Below, piece after piece: positions 37,660-45,649 of a stretch of 64,000 bases of DNA; the stretch's first letter is position 1; every line of letters starts with the position of its first letter. Origin of the DNA: an uncultured Sulfitobacter sp. Lineage in GTDB: Bacteria > Pseudomonadota > Alphaproteobacteria > Rhodobacterales > Rhodobacteraceae. Where the stretch lies: the NCBI GenBank assembly GCA_905182645.1, contig CAJJCJ010000009.1:1-64000 (forward strand). Reading direction: 5' to 3'. Below the pieces are notes generated by a model. That model ran no database searches, was not told the DNA's origin, and saw nothing but the letters and a program-made list of their open reading frames with translations. The translations under genes and the position numbers were made by a program.

Positions 37660-37697
37660 CACAGCGGATCACTCGGGAGGAGTAAGTTGCCGCCGTG
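37660..37697 (-). repeat. Anti-SD hairpin 5
   Basis: CAC / GTG, GCGG / CCGC and ACT / AGT stem parts, separated by small mismatches, enclose GGGAGGAG at 37675-37682. It is the least regular stem. Confidence 0.65.
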
Positions 37698-37703
37698 GTA
37701 ACA

Positions 37704-37735
37704 TCGGGCCAACCGGGAGGAGGTGGCAGGACCGA
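37704..37735 (-). repeat. Anti-SD hairpin 4
   Basis: TCGG / CCGA and GCCA / TGGC form a two-part stem with a small bulge around GGGAGGAG at 37715-37722. Confidence 0.72.
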
Positions 37736-37746
37736 AACTGGTTGGT

Positions 37747-37782
37747 GGTGGCGACACCCGGGAGGAGATGGGTGTCGCCGCC
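37747..37782 (-). repeat. Anti-SD hairpin 3
   Basis: The strongest stem of the array: 10 perfect pairs GGCGACACCC (37750-37759) / GGGTGTCGCC (37770-37779), extendable by three more, around a 10-base loop that is GGGAGGAG plus AT. Confidence 0.82.
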
Positions 37783-37791
37783 GTTCCAATA

Positions 37792-37827
37792 ACCCTAGGC
37801 GTCTACAGGGAGGAGGACGCTAAGGGT
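37792..37827 (-). repeat. Anti-SD hairpin 2
   Basis: An outer stem ACCCT / AGGGT and an inner stem GCGTC / GACGC flank the loop with GGGAGGAG at 37808-37815. Confidence 0.78.
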
Positions 37828-37832
37828 CAGAC

Positions 37833-37866
37833 TTGATGCACTTAAACAGGGAGGAGTGTGCATCAA
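37833..37866 (-). repeat. Anti-SD hairpin 1 (nearest the DUF1127 gene)
   Basis: A perfect 9-bp stem TTGATGCAC / GTGCATCAA encloses a 16-base loop with GGGAGGAG (plus strand, 37849-37856). It begins 10 bases after the DUF1127 stop. Confidence 0.8.
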
Positions 37867-37875
37867 ATTGGTTAA

Positions 37876-38091
37876 TTAGTTGCCGTACGCAGCTTCATAA
37901 GCGATGCTCTTGATGGATGCCCGTGTCAGGCCAAGATCTGCAAGCTCGCGGTTCGACAAGTTGTCCAACTCGTCAACTGTTGTTGTGTATACTTTGCGCT
38001 GGGCGCGGGCTGCTGCGACGTTTTCAAGCAAAGCTGTAAACCGCTGTACCAATGTGATGCCGTGTGTGCGTGTCTCTGTGATAAAAGCCAT
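37876..38091 (-). CDS. DUF1127 small basic protein
   Basis: The 71-residue protein has an N-terminal helical part and the C-terminal DUF1127 domain: TTTVDELDNLSNRELADLGL followed by TRASIKSIAYEAAYGN. DUF1127 proteins of alphaproteobacteria are small, Arg-rich and often stress-induced; some bind RNA and influence small-RNA turnover. The link with the hairpin RNA array on its 3' side is the arrangement known for the CcsR locus of Rhodobacter. The ATG is preceded by AAGAAAG. The mRNA probably continues into the array, making the protein gene the host of the RNAs. Confidence 0.93.
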   Translation of the reverse strand: MAFITETRTHGITLVQRFTALLENVAAARAQRKVYTTTVDELDNLSNRELADLGLTRASIKSIAYEAAYGN

Positions 38092-38155
38092 GATGCTATC
38101 TTTCTTAATGTATCTAGCGAAGTTTGCGGCGTATTCCGCGTTATGTTGTGATCAA

Positions 38156-38183
38156 TATGTATGACAATGCTGCACCTGCACAA
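38156..38183 (-). promoter_or_regulatory. Candidate promoter for the DUF1127 gene and hairpin array
   Basis: On the minus strand TTGTGC (38178-38183) and TACATA (38156-38161) are separated by 16 bases, about 65 bases before the DUF1127 start. The fit to a sigma-70 or RpoH-type promoter is fair. In Rhodobacter the corresponding operon is driven by RpoH sigma factors; which sigma factor acts here cannot be decided by eye. Confidence 0.35.
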
Positions 38184-38351
38184 TCCCACAATTCGTCAAT
38201 GCTGCTATGCAGAAAATGCATAGATCAGGCTATCCTAACGTCATGAAAATGTTGGTTAATTGTGCAGGTCCGTTTGCCACCTTGCGATTTTGGTCAAACC
38301 TGCGACATGTAGCTATGCAAATAGGCACGATATGAATTGGGACGACGGATC

Positions 38352-39425
38352 ATGGCGATAACAAAAGACGACATTTTAGGCGCGTTGGCAAAATTAGATT
38401 TGCCTGACGGCGGTAATTTGGTCAGCCGCGATATGATTCGCGCGCTTGGCGTTGATGCGGGCACGGTCCGGTTTGTGATCGAGGCCCCTGATGCGGGTAT
38501 GGCTGCCAAGATGGAACCACAGCGTCAGGCGGCTGAGGCTGCAGTCAAGGCACTGGATGGCGTCACGTCCGTATCAGTCGTTCTGACCGCCCACGGCCCT
38601 GCGCCCAAGGCACCAGAGCCGCCATCGTTAAAAGTTGGCCGCCATCCGACCCCGCAGGCTGGACCTGCTAAGGTAACTGGCGTCGACCGCATTCTGGCGA
38701 TTGGGTCCGGTAAGGGCGGCGTTGGTAAATCGACCGTGTCGTCTAACCTTGCCGTGGCCTTGGCCCGCGAAGGCCGCCGCGTTGGTCTGCTTGATGCCGA
38801 TATTTATGGCCCAAGCCAGCCGCGTATGATGGGTGTCAGTAAACGCCCCGCGTCGCCTGATGGCAAAACGATCATTCCGCTGAAAGCCCACGGCGTCACG
38901 ATGATGTCGATTGGCCTGATGATGGACCCTGATAAGGCAATCGTTTGGCGTGGCCCGATGTTGATGGGCGCTTTGCAGCAAATGCTGGGTCAGGTTGAAT
39001 GGGGCGAGCTGGACGTGCTGATCGTTGATCTGCCACCCGGTACTGGTGATGTGCAACTGACGCTTTGCCAAAAGACCGAACTGACAGGCGCGATTGTTGT
39101 GTCCACGCCGCAGGACGTGGCGCTGCTTGATGCACGCAAGGCGCTGGATATGTTCAACACGCTGAACACCCCTGTGCTGGGCATGATCGAAAACATGTCG
39201 ACCTATATTTGTCCCGAATGTGGGCACGAGGCGCACATCTTTGGGCATGGCGGCGTTGCGGCTGACGCTGAACGCTTTGGCATTCCGTTCCTTGGGGCTT
39301 TGCCGATTGATCTTGATACGCGGCTTGCGGGCGATGCGGGTACACCGATTGCGGCGGGCGAAGGTCCAATGGCAGATGCATACCGTGCGATGGCGCGTCG
39401 GTTCATCGACGGTGGCATGGCCTAA
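38352..39425 (+). CDS. apbC: Mrp/ApbC iron-sulfur cluster carrier ATPase
   Basis: This protein is a P-loop carrier that assembles and transfers Fe-S clusters to apo-proteins. The 357-residue protein has an N-terminal MIP18/DUF59-like domain (about 1-80), an Ala/Pro linker, and the ATPase domain with the deviant Walker [50 protein letters not shown] and [14 protein letters not shown], whose CxxC binds the cluster. The ATG at 38352 follows GGGACGACGG. The GNAT gene starts right at its stop codon. Confidence 0.93.
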   Translation: MAITKDDILGALAKLDLPDGGNLVSRDMIRALGVDAGTVRFVIEAPDAGMAAKMEPQRQAAEAAVKALDGVTSVSVVLTAHGPAPKAPEPPSLKVGRHPTPQAGPAKVTGVDRILAIGSGKGGVGKSTVSSNLAVALAREGRRVGLLDADIYGPSQPRMMGVSKRPASPDGKTIIPLKAHGVTMMSIGLMMDPDKAIVWRGPMLMGALQQMLGQVEWGELDVLIVDLPPGTGDVQLTLCQKTELTGAIVVSTPQDVALLDARKALDMFNTLNTPVLGMIENMSTYICPECGHEAHIFGHGGVAADAERFGIPFLGALPIDLDTRLAGDAGTPIAAGEGPMADAYRAMARRFIDGGMA

Positions 39426-39908
39426 ATGCAAATCCGGACGGCAACCCGCAGCGATGCAGATGCCGTCTGGCACCTATTGCAGCCTGTGTTTCGCGCAGGC
39501 GACACCTATGCCGTTGATCCCGAAATATCAAAAGACTCGGCGTTGTCGTATTGGATGGACGATCCAGCAGCCTGCTATGTGGCCGTGGACGCGGGCCAGA
39601 TTATCGGCACCTACTATATAAAGACCAATCAACAAGGTGGTGGCGCGCATGTGTGCAACTGCGGCTATGTCGCTGGAGTCCAAGGGCAGGGGGTGGCAAC
39701 GGCGATGTGTGCCGCGTCCCAAACCCAAGCGCGCGCGCTGGGTTACAGTGCGATGCAGTTCAATTTTGTACTGACGTCAAACGCGGACGCAATCCGGCTT
39801 TGGCACAAATTGGGCTTTGATACCGTCGGCACGTTGCCAAACGCGTTTGATCACCCTGCATTGGGCATGGTCGACGCACAGGTTATGTATAAATGGCTGG
39901 CTGACTGA
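39426..39908 (+). CDS. GNAT-family N-acetyltransferase
   Basis: The 160-residue protein has the GNAT fold: MQIRTATRSDADAVWHLLQP, the acetyl-CoA motif YVAGVQGQGVATAMCAASQ (Q-x-x-G-x-A pattern) and SNADAIRLWHKLGFDTVGTLP near the end. The substrate is unknown. The ATG follows the apbC stop without a gap (TAAATG). A hairpin TGATTCCA / TGGAATCA lies right after the stop at 39906-39933. Confidence 0.87.
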   Translation: MQIRTATRSDADAVWHLLQPVFRAGDTYAVDPEISKDSALSYWMDDPAACYVAVDAGQIIGTYYIKTNQQGGGAHVCNCGYVAGVQGQGVATAMCAASQTQARALGYSAMQFNFVLTSNADAIRLWHKLGFDTVGTLPNAFDHPALGMVDAQVMYKWLAD

Positions 39909-39915
39909 TTCCATC

Positions 39916-40063
39916 TGGGAACATCTGGAATCACAATAGAATCATGAAGCTTCGGTCGGGATTCGGGCCGATTCCGTCTGCTGTTATAGCGCTAATCTTG
40001 AATGTTCCCATTTTGTCCCGCACTCCCGTCGTATGTAGATAAGTTTTCTGGGATTTTCTGGGA
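39916..40063. promoter_or_regulatory. Candidate MraZ operator cluster upstream of the dcw operon
   Basis: E. coli MraZ binds direct TGGGN repeats spaced by 5 bases upstream of its own operon. Here a perfect tandem of the decamer TTTTCTGGGA is at 40044-40053 and 40054-40063, giving TGGGA-N5-TGGGA. CGGGA-N5-TGGGA is present on the minus strand at 40006-40020, and TGGGA-N5-TGGAA at 39916-39930. All are upstream of the dcw leader. Their distance to mraZ (about 450 bases) is large, so either the main promoter is here and the leader is long, or they act at a distance. Confidence 0.5.
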
Positions 40064-40113
40064 CACAGTAATTTCGCCTCAATATACACAACATATAGTG
40101 GCTGCTTCATGAT

Positions 40114-40128
40114 CTGATACAGTATCAG
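40114..40128. promoter_or_regulatory. Perfect 15-base palindrome CTGATAC-A-GTATCAG
   Basis: Two 7-base half-sites with a single central base form an exact palindrome in the gap between the GNAT gene and mraZ, a typical size for a dimeric repressor site. The binding protein is not known. Confidence 0.45.
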
Positions 40129-40162
40129 GGGCGGATTTAGGCAATTCAACACAAGATGTGGT

Positions 40163-40171
40163 TGTGGATAA
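40163..40171 (-). promoter_or_regulatory. Consensus DnaA box
   Basis: TGTGGATAA on the plus strand is the exact complement of the DnaA box TTATCCACA. It lies between the MraZ-like repeats and the leader RNA and is followed by CTCCACAA, so the centre is partly palindromic. It could couple dcw transcription to DnaA; a chance occurrence of 9 bases is possible. Confidence 0.45.
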
Positions 40172-40248
40172 CTCCACAAAGCACCATCTATACCATGAAT
40201 TCCCAAAAAGGTGTTGATCGGTGGCTGTGTATCAGGCACTAAAGATGC

Positions 40249-40457
40249 ACAGGTAACGACAAGAACATGACAACAAGGGGCGACAAAGAACCCCACGGCA
40301 AAATGCAGGTTTCATACAGGCCTTGTTTTTACCAACGACAGATCCGGCGCGCGAGCGAGCAGACATCCCCCCAGGTGGCGCGCGCAGCTGGACATACCCG
40401 GTAACGGGACGAAAGCGGCGGATTGAGTAGTGGCAGCTTCTTCAATCCGCCCTTTTT
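40249..40457 (+). ncRNA. UpsM-like leader RNA of the dcw cluster
   Basis: In Rhodobacter sphaeroides the mraZ leader gives an abundant RNA of about 200 bases, UpsM, by termination just upstream of mraZ. Here a promoter-like TTGATC (40214-40219) / CACTAA (40237-40242) with 17-base spacing would start RNA near 40249, and a strong terminator ends at 40457, giving about 209 bases. The position relative to mraZ and the size agree. The 5' end is a guess; the 3' end is well supported. Confidence 0.6.
40417..40457 (+). terminator. Terminator or attenuator in the mraZ leader
   Basis: A perfect 10-bp stem GGCGGATTGA (40417-40426) / TCAATCCGCC (40442-40451) with a 15-base loop is followed by C and five T. 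It is only 51 bases before the mraZ start, so transcription of the whole dcw cluster must read through it or begin after it. Confidence 0.8.
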
Positions 40458-40508
40458 CGTTTTGAGGGCAAGATTTTAACGGTACGGCTAAGAAAGGCCA
40501 AGTGGACA

Positions 40509-41006
40509 GTGGTTCTGAGTTTTACAGGCGAACACACCCAAAAGGTGGACGGTAAGGGGCGCATGTCGATCCCTGCAGATTTTCGTCGCGTACTCGAATC
40601 CCAAGATCCTGATTGGACCGACGGCCTGAACCCCCGCATGTACCTTCTTTATGGTGATCACCTTAAGAAAGAACTGCACGTCTATACAGTCGCTGAATTT
40701 GCTAAACTGGTCGACATGATCAACGCGCTGCCAAAAGGCTCTGACGCGAAAAAGAAACTCTCACACCTCTATATCGGTCAATCCATGCGCATGGAGATTG
40801 ATAAAGACGGGCGCACGGTCATGCCGATCCGTCAGCGCGAAAAGCTTGGCCTGAAAGATGGCGAGCTATATTTCCGCGGTGTTGGCGACCACTTTGAAAT
40901 TTGGAAATCCGAGACATTTACCAAGACGGTTGTCGAAGATATGACGTCGTGGCTTGATAGCCAAGGCGATGATTTTGACCCGCTTTCGCTTTTGGGCGAA
41001 GGGTAG
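40509..41006 (+). CDS. mraZ: MraZ transcriptional regulator
   Basis: MraZ is a SpoVT/AbrB-fold DNA-binding protein that represses its own dcw operon. The 165-residue protein has two MraZ repeats: FTGEHTQKVDGKGRMSIPAD near the N-terminus with the DxKGR signature, and MRMEIDKDGRTVMPIRQREK near residue 95 with a second DxxGR. The start is GTG at 40509; no ATG precedes the conserved part. AAAGG lies 12 bases upstream. It is the first gene of the dcw cluster. Confidence 0.93.
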   Translation: MVLSFTGEHTQKVDGKGRMSIPADFRRVLESQDPDWTDGLNPRMYLLYGDHLKKELHVYTVAEFAKLVDMINALPKGSDAKKKLSHLYIGQSMRMEIDKDGRTVMPIRQREKLGLKDGELYFRGVGDHFEIWKSETFTKTVVEDMTSWLDSQGDDFDPLSLLGEG

Positions 41007-41015
41007 GAGGATACG

Positions 41016-41993
41016 ATGTCTGCTGCCACACCGACATCCCCACATATTCCTGTTCTGATCCGTCCGATTATCGCGGCGGTGGCCCCTGTGACGGGCGTTT
41101 GGCTTGACGGCACGTTCGGCAATGGCGGCTACACCCGTGAATTGCTGGCTGCTGGGGCCGATAAAGTCATCGGCGTTGATCGTGACCCGCTTGCGTTTGA
41201 AATGGCCGCCGACTGGATTTCCAGTTTTGGCGACAAAATTGAATGTGTCGAAGGCACGTTTTCCAAGCTTGATGAATACGCCTCTGACCTTGACGGTGTT
41301 GTCCTCGACCTTGGCGTGTCGTCGATGCAGCTAGACATAGCAGAGCGTGGATTTTCGTTCATGCGTGACGGGCCGCTTGATATGCGCATGTCGCAAACGG
41401 GCAAATCCGCAGCTGACATCTGCAATGACGAAGACGAGGCTGATATCGCGTCGATCATTTTCCTTTACGGTGAAGAACGCGCATCGCGCCGTATCGCCAA
41501 GGCGATTGTTGCGGCGCGTCCGTTAACCACGACCTTGCAACTCGCGAGCATCGTTGCAAGTTGCCTGCCACGGTCCAAACCAAATCAATCGCACCCTGCG
41601 ACCCGCACATTCCAAGCGTTGCGCATCGCGGTCAACAATGAATACGGTGAATTGGCAATGGGTCTGATGGCCGCCGAACGGGCCTTAAAACCCGGTGGGC
41701 AACTGGCGGTTGTGACCTTCCATTCGGTCGAGGACCGGATGGTAAAACGGTTCTTGCAGGCGCGATCCGGCGGCATGGCAAACGCCAACCGCTACGCGCC
41801 CGAATCCATCCAAGACGTGGCGGCCTTTACCATCAATAAACGCAAAGCCATCATTGCAGATGCCGAAGAGCTAGCAATGAACCCGCGCTCTCGGTCGGCA
41901 AAACTACGTGTGGCAACCCGCACGGACGCGCCAGCGGCAGACATTGATCCTGCAAAGCTCGGCATGCCAATGATGAACAAGGGGAGCAGGTAG
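41016..41993 (+). CDS. rsmH: 16S rRNA (cytosine-1402-N4)-methyltransferase
   Basis: RsmH methylates N4 of C1402 in the 16S rRNA decoding centre with S-adenosylmethionine. The 325-residue protein has [15 protein letters not shown], the SAM motif [64 protein letters not shown] and [15 protein letters not shown]. The ATG has a good GGAGGA upstream. Its stop touches the ftsL start. Confidence 0.96.
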   Translation: MSAATPTSPHIPVLIRPIIAAVAPVTGVWLDGTFGNGGYTRELLAAGADKVIGVDRDPLAFEMAADWISSFGDKIECVEGTFSKLDEYASDLDGVVLDLGVSSMQLDIAERGFSFMRDGPLDMRMSQTGKSAADICNDEDEADIASIIFLYGEERASRRIAKAIVAARPLTTTLQLASIVASCLPRSKPNQSHPATRTFQALRIAVNNEYGELAMGLMAAERALKPGGQLAVVTFHSVEDRMVKRFLQARSGGMANANRYAPESIQDVAAFTINKRKAIIADAEELAMNPRSRSAKLRVATRTDAPAADIDPAKLGMPMMNKGSR

Positions 41994-42353
41994 GTGCGCA
42001 CAGTTTTGTATCTGATGGCCGCGCTTGTGGTAATGGGGCTGGCGTTTTGGTCTTATCAGGAAAACTACAAAACCCGCGATGCCTTGGGCGAAGTCCGCAG
42101 TCTGCATGCGCAAATTGGGGCCAACCACGAACGTCTTCGGATGCTGCGCGCTGAATGGGCGTATTTGAACCGCCCTGACCGTTTGTCTGACTTGGCAGAG
42201 CTGAATTTTGACCGACTTGGCCTGTTGCCGCTGATGCCCGATGCGTTTGGGCGCGTGGATCAGATTATCTATCCATTGCCCGACATTCTGCCGATCATCA
42301 TCCCGATTGAGGTCAACAGCGCACCAGTTGCGCGTGGCGAGGACGCGCTATGA
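41994..42353 (+). CDS. ftsL: Cell division protein FtsL
   Basis: FtsL is a small bitopic protein of the FtsQLB complex. The 119-residue product begins with GTG right at the rsmH stop, has one membrane segment (LYLMAALVVMGLAFWSY, about 4-20) and a short coiled coil (LGEVRSLHAQIGANHERLRML) in the periplasm, then DRLSDLAELNF. Sequence conservation of FtsL is always low; the assignment rests on topology and position between rsmH and ftsI. It overlaps ftsI by 4 bases. Confidence 0.85.
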   Translation: MRTVLYLMAALVVMGLAFWSYQENYKTRDALGEVRSLHAQIGANHERLRMLRAEWAYLNRPDRLSDLAELNFDRLGLLPLMPDAFGRVDQIIYPLPDILPIIIPIEVNSAPVARGEDAL

Positions 42354-44134
42354 TCCGCACGCCGCTGCGCCCACTTGCCCGCATATTAAAAGCCCGTGAA
42401 CGTGGTGAAGACACCCACGCGATCGAGGCCGAAAACCTGCGTCTGCGCCATGAAGCGATGCGCGACACGTCGCGTTTGCGCGCCGAAGGTCGACTGCTGG
42501 TGTTGGGTGCGATGTTCGCGATTGCCTTTGGCACCATCGGCATGCGCATGGGTGCCTTGGCTGGGTCAACCCCGCAGGAACCACAAGCCGCCGTACGGGG
42601 CAACCCAATTATCGGGCAACGGGCTGATATCACTGACAGAAATGGCCGTATTCTGGCGACAAATCTGCAAACTTATTCCTTGTACGCTCATCCGCAAGAC
42701 ATGGTTGATCCCGTGTATGCGGCTGATGAATTGGTCAAAATATTTCCTGAACTGAAGCTTGATAAACTGCTGGCGGACTTCTCAGGCGCCCGCAAATTCT
42801 TGTGGATCAGACGTCAAATTTCGCCCGAACAAATGCAAGCCGTGCATGATATCGGCTCTACTGGTTTGCTGTTTGGTCCGCGCGAAATGCGCCTTTATCC
42901 GAACGGCGCGATTGCGGCCCATATTCTTGGTGGCGCGTCCTATGGTCGTGAAGGTGTCGCCAGCGCCGAAGTCATCGGCGTGGCCGGCGTAGAGCGTGAA
43001 TTTGACGAACTCTTGCGCGATCCAGCCCGTGAAGGCGAACCGCTGGCCTTGTCCATCGATCTAACCGTGCAGGCCGCCGCCGAAGAGGTCCTTGCAGGCG
43101 GCATGTCGATCATGAACGCCAAAGGTGCCGCCTCTGTTTTGATGGATTTGCACAGTGGTGAGATTATTTCCATGGTGTCGCTGCCCGATTTTGACCCCAA
43201 CAACCGACCACATGTTTTGACGACGGGTGATCAGTCAGACAGCCCGCTGTTTAACCGCGCGGTGCAGGGCGTCTACGAGCTGGGATCGGTGTTCAAAATC
43301 TTCGCCGTCGCCCAAGCGTTAGAGCTGGGTTTGATCAATCCAGACACGATGATCGACACCAAAGGCCCGCTTCAATGGGGCCGCTTCAAGATCCGTGATT
43401 TCCGTAATTATGGCGCGCAATTGTCTGCTATGGATGTGATCGTCAAGTCGTCCAACATTGGAACAGCACGCATCGCAATGGAGATCGGCGCCGAGCGTCA
43501 GCAAGATTTTCTGACGTCTCTTGGCTTTACTAAAGCCACGCCAGTAGAGCTGTCAGAAGCCCCATCCGGTGCGCCGCTTTTGCCGCGAAATTGGTCGGAA
43601 ATTTCAACAATGACAATATCTTATGGCCACGGCCTGTCGTCATCCCCGCTGCATTTGGCCACTGGCTATGCGTCTTTGCTTAACGGTGGAACGCGGGTTG
43701 AACCCACGTTGATCCGCCGCGCCACACTGCAAAACGGCCCGCGTGTTGTCAGCGAAGCGGTCAGCACCCAAGCCCGCGATATGCTGCGCCAAGTGGTCGT
43801 GCGCGGCACGGCATCATTTGGCGAGGTTGCAGGCTACGAGGTTGGCGGCAAAACGGGGACTGCCGATAAACCAAAAGAGAATGGCGGCGGATATTATGAC
43901 GACAAAGTCATCACGACATTCGCGTCCGTGTTCCCTGCCAATGACCCCAAATATATCTTGATCGTCACCTTTGACGAGCCGTCAGAGAATTCGGGCGCAG
44001 AGCCGCGCCGCACGGCTGGTTGGACCGCAGTTCCCGTGGCCGCAGAGATGATCCGCCGTACCGCGCCTTTGCTTGGATTGCGTCCGCAAGTGGACACATC
44101 AGAGCCGATCGGTGTAACACTCACCTCAAACTAA
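42350..44134 (+). CDS. ftsI: Septal peptidoglycan transpeptidase FtsI (PBP3)
   Basis: FtsI crosslinks septal peptidoglycan together with FtsW. The 594-residue protein has a cytoplasmic N-terminus, one membrane segment (about 47-63), a dimerisation domain (RGNPIIGQRADITDRNGRIL) and the transpeptidase domain with SVFK (active Ser; ELGSVFKIFAVAQAL), SSN (VKSSNIGTARIA) and KTG (VGGKTGTADKPKE). All catalytic motifs are present. The start overlaps ftsL by 4 bases. Confidence 0.96.
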   Translation: MIRTPLRPLARILKARERGEDTHAIEAENLRLRHEAMRDTSRLRAEGRLLVLGAMFAIAFGTIGMRMGALAGSTPQEPQAAVRGNPIIGQRADITDRNGRILATNLQTYSLYAHPQDMVDPVYAADELVKIFPELKLDKLLADFSGARKFLWIRRQISPEQMQAVHDIGSTGLLFGPREMRLYPNGAIAAHILGGASYGREGVASAEVIGVAGVEREFDELLRDPAREGEPLALSIDLTVQAAAEEVLAGGMSIMNAKGAASVLMDLHSGEIISMVSLPDFDPNNRPHVLTTGDQSDSPLFNRAVQGVYELGSVFKIFAVAQALELGLINPDTMIDTKGPLQWGRFKIRDFRNYGAQLSAMDVIVKSSNIGTARIAMEIGAERQQDFLTSLGFTKATPVELSEAPSGAPLLPRNWSEISTMTISYGHGLSSSPLHLATGYASLLNGGTRVEPTLIRRATLQNGPRVVSEAVSTQARDMLRQVVVRGTASFGEVAGYEVGGKTGTADKPKENGGGYYDDKVITTFASVFPANDPKYILIVTFDEPSENSGAEPRRTAGWTAVPVAAEMIRRTAPLLGLRPQVDTSEPIGVTLTSN

Positions 44135-44149
44135 TTAAGAGTGAGCAAC

Positions 44150-45649
44150 ATGGGCCAGCAGACAAAATCCTTGGCCGCATTGGGCCTCGCCGCACAGTCA
44201 GGCCGTGATGCCCAGATTACCGGTTTGACGGTCGATAGCCGCAACGTGCGCGACGGCATGTTATTCGCCGCTTTGCCTGGTGCCGTGGTGCATGGGGCCG
44301 AATTTATTCAATACGCTTTGCGCATGGGCGCTTCTGCTATTTTGACGGACCCCAAAGGGGCCGAGATCGCCGCAATTGAACTGGCCGCATCAGATGCGGC
44401 ATTAATCATCGCCCAAGACCCGCGCCAAACTTTGGCCCTGACCGCATCGCTTTGGTCGGGCGCACATCCACGTACTGTGGTTGCAGTAACGGGGACAAAC
44501 GGGAAAACTTCGGTCAGCACATTCGCCCGTCAAATATGGGAAGAAATGGGCATCGCAGGGGTCAATCTGGGCACCACAGGCGTTGAGGGCGCATGGACCC
44601 ATCCGCTAAAACACACTACCCCTGAACCGATCACATTGCACCGCGTCATGGCCGAGGCAACAGCGCAGGGCATAACCCACGTCGCAATGGAAGCATCATC
44701 CCATGGGCTGGATCAGCGCCGCTTGGACGGTGTTGTGCTCGCAGCCGCAGGGTTCACAAACTTCACCCAAGACCATCTGGATTACCACGAAACATTCGAG
44801 GCATATTTCGATGCCAAGATGGGCCTGTTCACCCGCGTGTTGGCCGATGACGGTGTCGCTGTGATCAACTTGGATGATCCAATGGGCCAGCGTGCCGCTG
44901 ATATCTGCGTCGATCGTGGCCAAGAAGTAATCTGCGTCGGGCGTAGCGTCGATGCGCGATTGCGCCTGAAAGGTCAGCGGTTTGATGCGACTGGCCAAGA
45001 CCTGTTGTTTGAATGGCAAGGCAAGGCGTACCAGACGCGGCTTAATCTGATTGGGGGGTTTCAGGCGGACAACGTGCTGCTGGCCGCTGGGTTGGTCATT
45101 GCAGCGGGCGCAAATCCGCACGACGTGTTTGATACGCTGCCACATCTGACAACTGTGCGTGGCCGGATGGAACTGGCGGCCACGCGCGACAACGGTGCGG
45201 CTGTGTTTGTCGATTACGCGCATACACCCGATGCTGTCGCAACCGCGCTTAAGGCGATGCGTCCACATGTGATGGGCCGGATCGTGGCCATTGTTGGGGC
45301 AGGCGGCGACCGCGATGCAGGCAAGCGCCCATTGATGGGGGCGGCTGCAAGCGCGCACGCCGACGTCGTGATCATCACTGACGATAACCCAAGATCCGAA
45401 GACCCCGCGAGCATTCGCGCCGCCGTTCTGGCAGGCGCATTAAACGGCATTGGCACCCCAAGCGTGACAGAGGTCGGCGACCGCGCAGAGGCGATCTTGC
45501 GCGGCGTCGATGCGCTGTCTGCGGGGGACGCATTGTTGATCGCAGGCAAAGGCCACGAGAGCGGCCAAACCATTGGCGACGTTGTCCTGCCCTTTGATGA
45601 TGTCGAACAGGCCAGCGTCGCGGTGGCCGCATTGGAAGGCCGGATATGA
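44150..45649 (+). CDS. murE: UDP-MurNAc-tripeptide synthetase
   Basis: MurE adds the third peptide residue to UDP-MurNAc-L-Ala-D-Glu. The 499-residue protein has VTGTNGKTSVSTFARQIW (ATP binding), FTNFTQDHLDYHETFEAYFDAK, VDYAHTPDAVATALKAMRPH, and DNPRSEDPASI, the motif that marks meso-diaminopimelate specificity as opposed to lysine. The ATG at 44150 is preferred to a GTG nine bases upstream. The end overlaps murF by 4 bases. Confidence 0.95.
   Translation: MGQQTKSLAALGLAAQSGRDAQITGLTVDSRNVRDGMLFAALPGAVVHGAEFIQYALRMGASAILTDPKGAEIAAIELAASDAALIIAQDPRQTLALTASLWSGAHPRTVVAVTGTNGKTSVSTFARQIWEEMGIAGVNLGTTGVEGAWTHPLKHTTPEPITLHRVMAEATAQGITHVAMEASSHGLDQRRLDGVVLAAAGFTNFTQDHLDYHETFEAYFDAKMGLFTRVLADDGVAVINLDDPMGQRAADICVDRGQEVICVGRSVDARLRLKGQRFDATGQDLLFEWQGKAYQTRLNLIGGFQADNVLLAAGLVIAAGANPHDVFDTLPHLTTVRGRMELAATRDNGAAVFVDYAHTPDAVATALKAMRPHVMGRIVAIVGAGGDRDAGKRPLMGAAASAHADVVIITDDNPRSEDPASIRAAVLAGALNGIGTPSVTEVGDRAEAILRGVDALSAGDALLIAGKGHESGQTIGDVVLPFDDVEQASVAVAALEGRI

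Larger units (their letters stand above)
37562..37866 (-). ncRNA. Array of seven anti-Shine-Dalgarno hairpin RNAs (CcsR / 'cuckoo' type)
   Basis: On the minus strand, directly after the DUF1127 stop, seven hairpins follow each other at 40-52 base intervals. Each presents CUCCUCCC in the loop (GGGAGGAG on the plus strand at 37580, 37632, 37675, 37715, 37760, 37808 and 37849). Stem sequences all differ but pair well, so structure and loop are conserved, not the rest. The last hairpin ends in a T-run and serves as terminator. In Rhodobacter sphaeroides the CcsR RNAs share this loop motif and are processed from the transcript of a DUF1127 gene under stress. Four RNAs are described there; the number of mature RNAs here is unknown. 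The loops could pair with ribosome binding sites or titrate an RNA-binding protein. Confidence 0.85.

Noticed and set aside
37562-37866. CRISPR array (short repeats at regular 40-52 base intervals)
   Set aside because: The conserved unit is only 8 bases and lies in hairpin loops with different flanking stems; spacers pair with themselves and no cas genes are near.
39931-40296. 121-codon minus-strand frame in the gap before mraZ
   Set aside because: It covers regulatory repeats and the DnaA box, has no Shine-Dalgarno and no family resemblance.
39909-40508. RNase P RNA gene upstream of mraZ
   Set aside because: The conserved RNase P core sequences, such as the GAGGAAAGTC-type helix, are absent and the space is too well explained by an UpsM-like leader.
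44696-45358. Long minus-strand frame opposite murE
   Set aside because: Cys/His/Arg-rich translation typical of an antisense shadow; murE is unambiguous.
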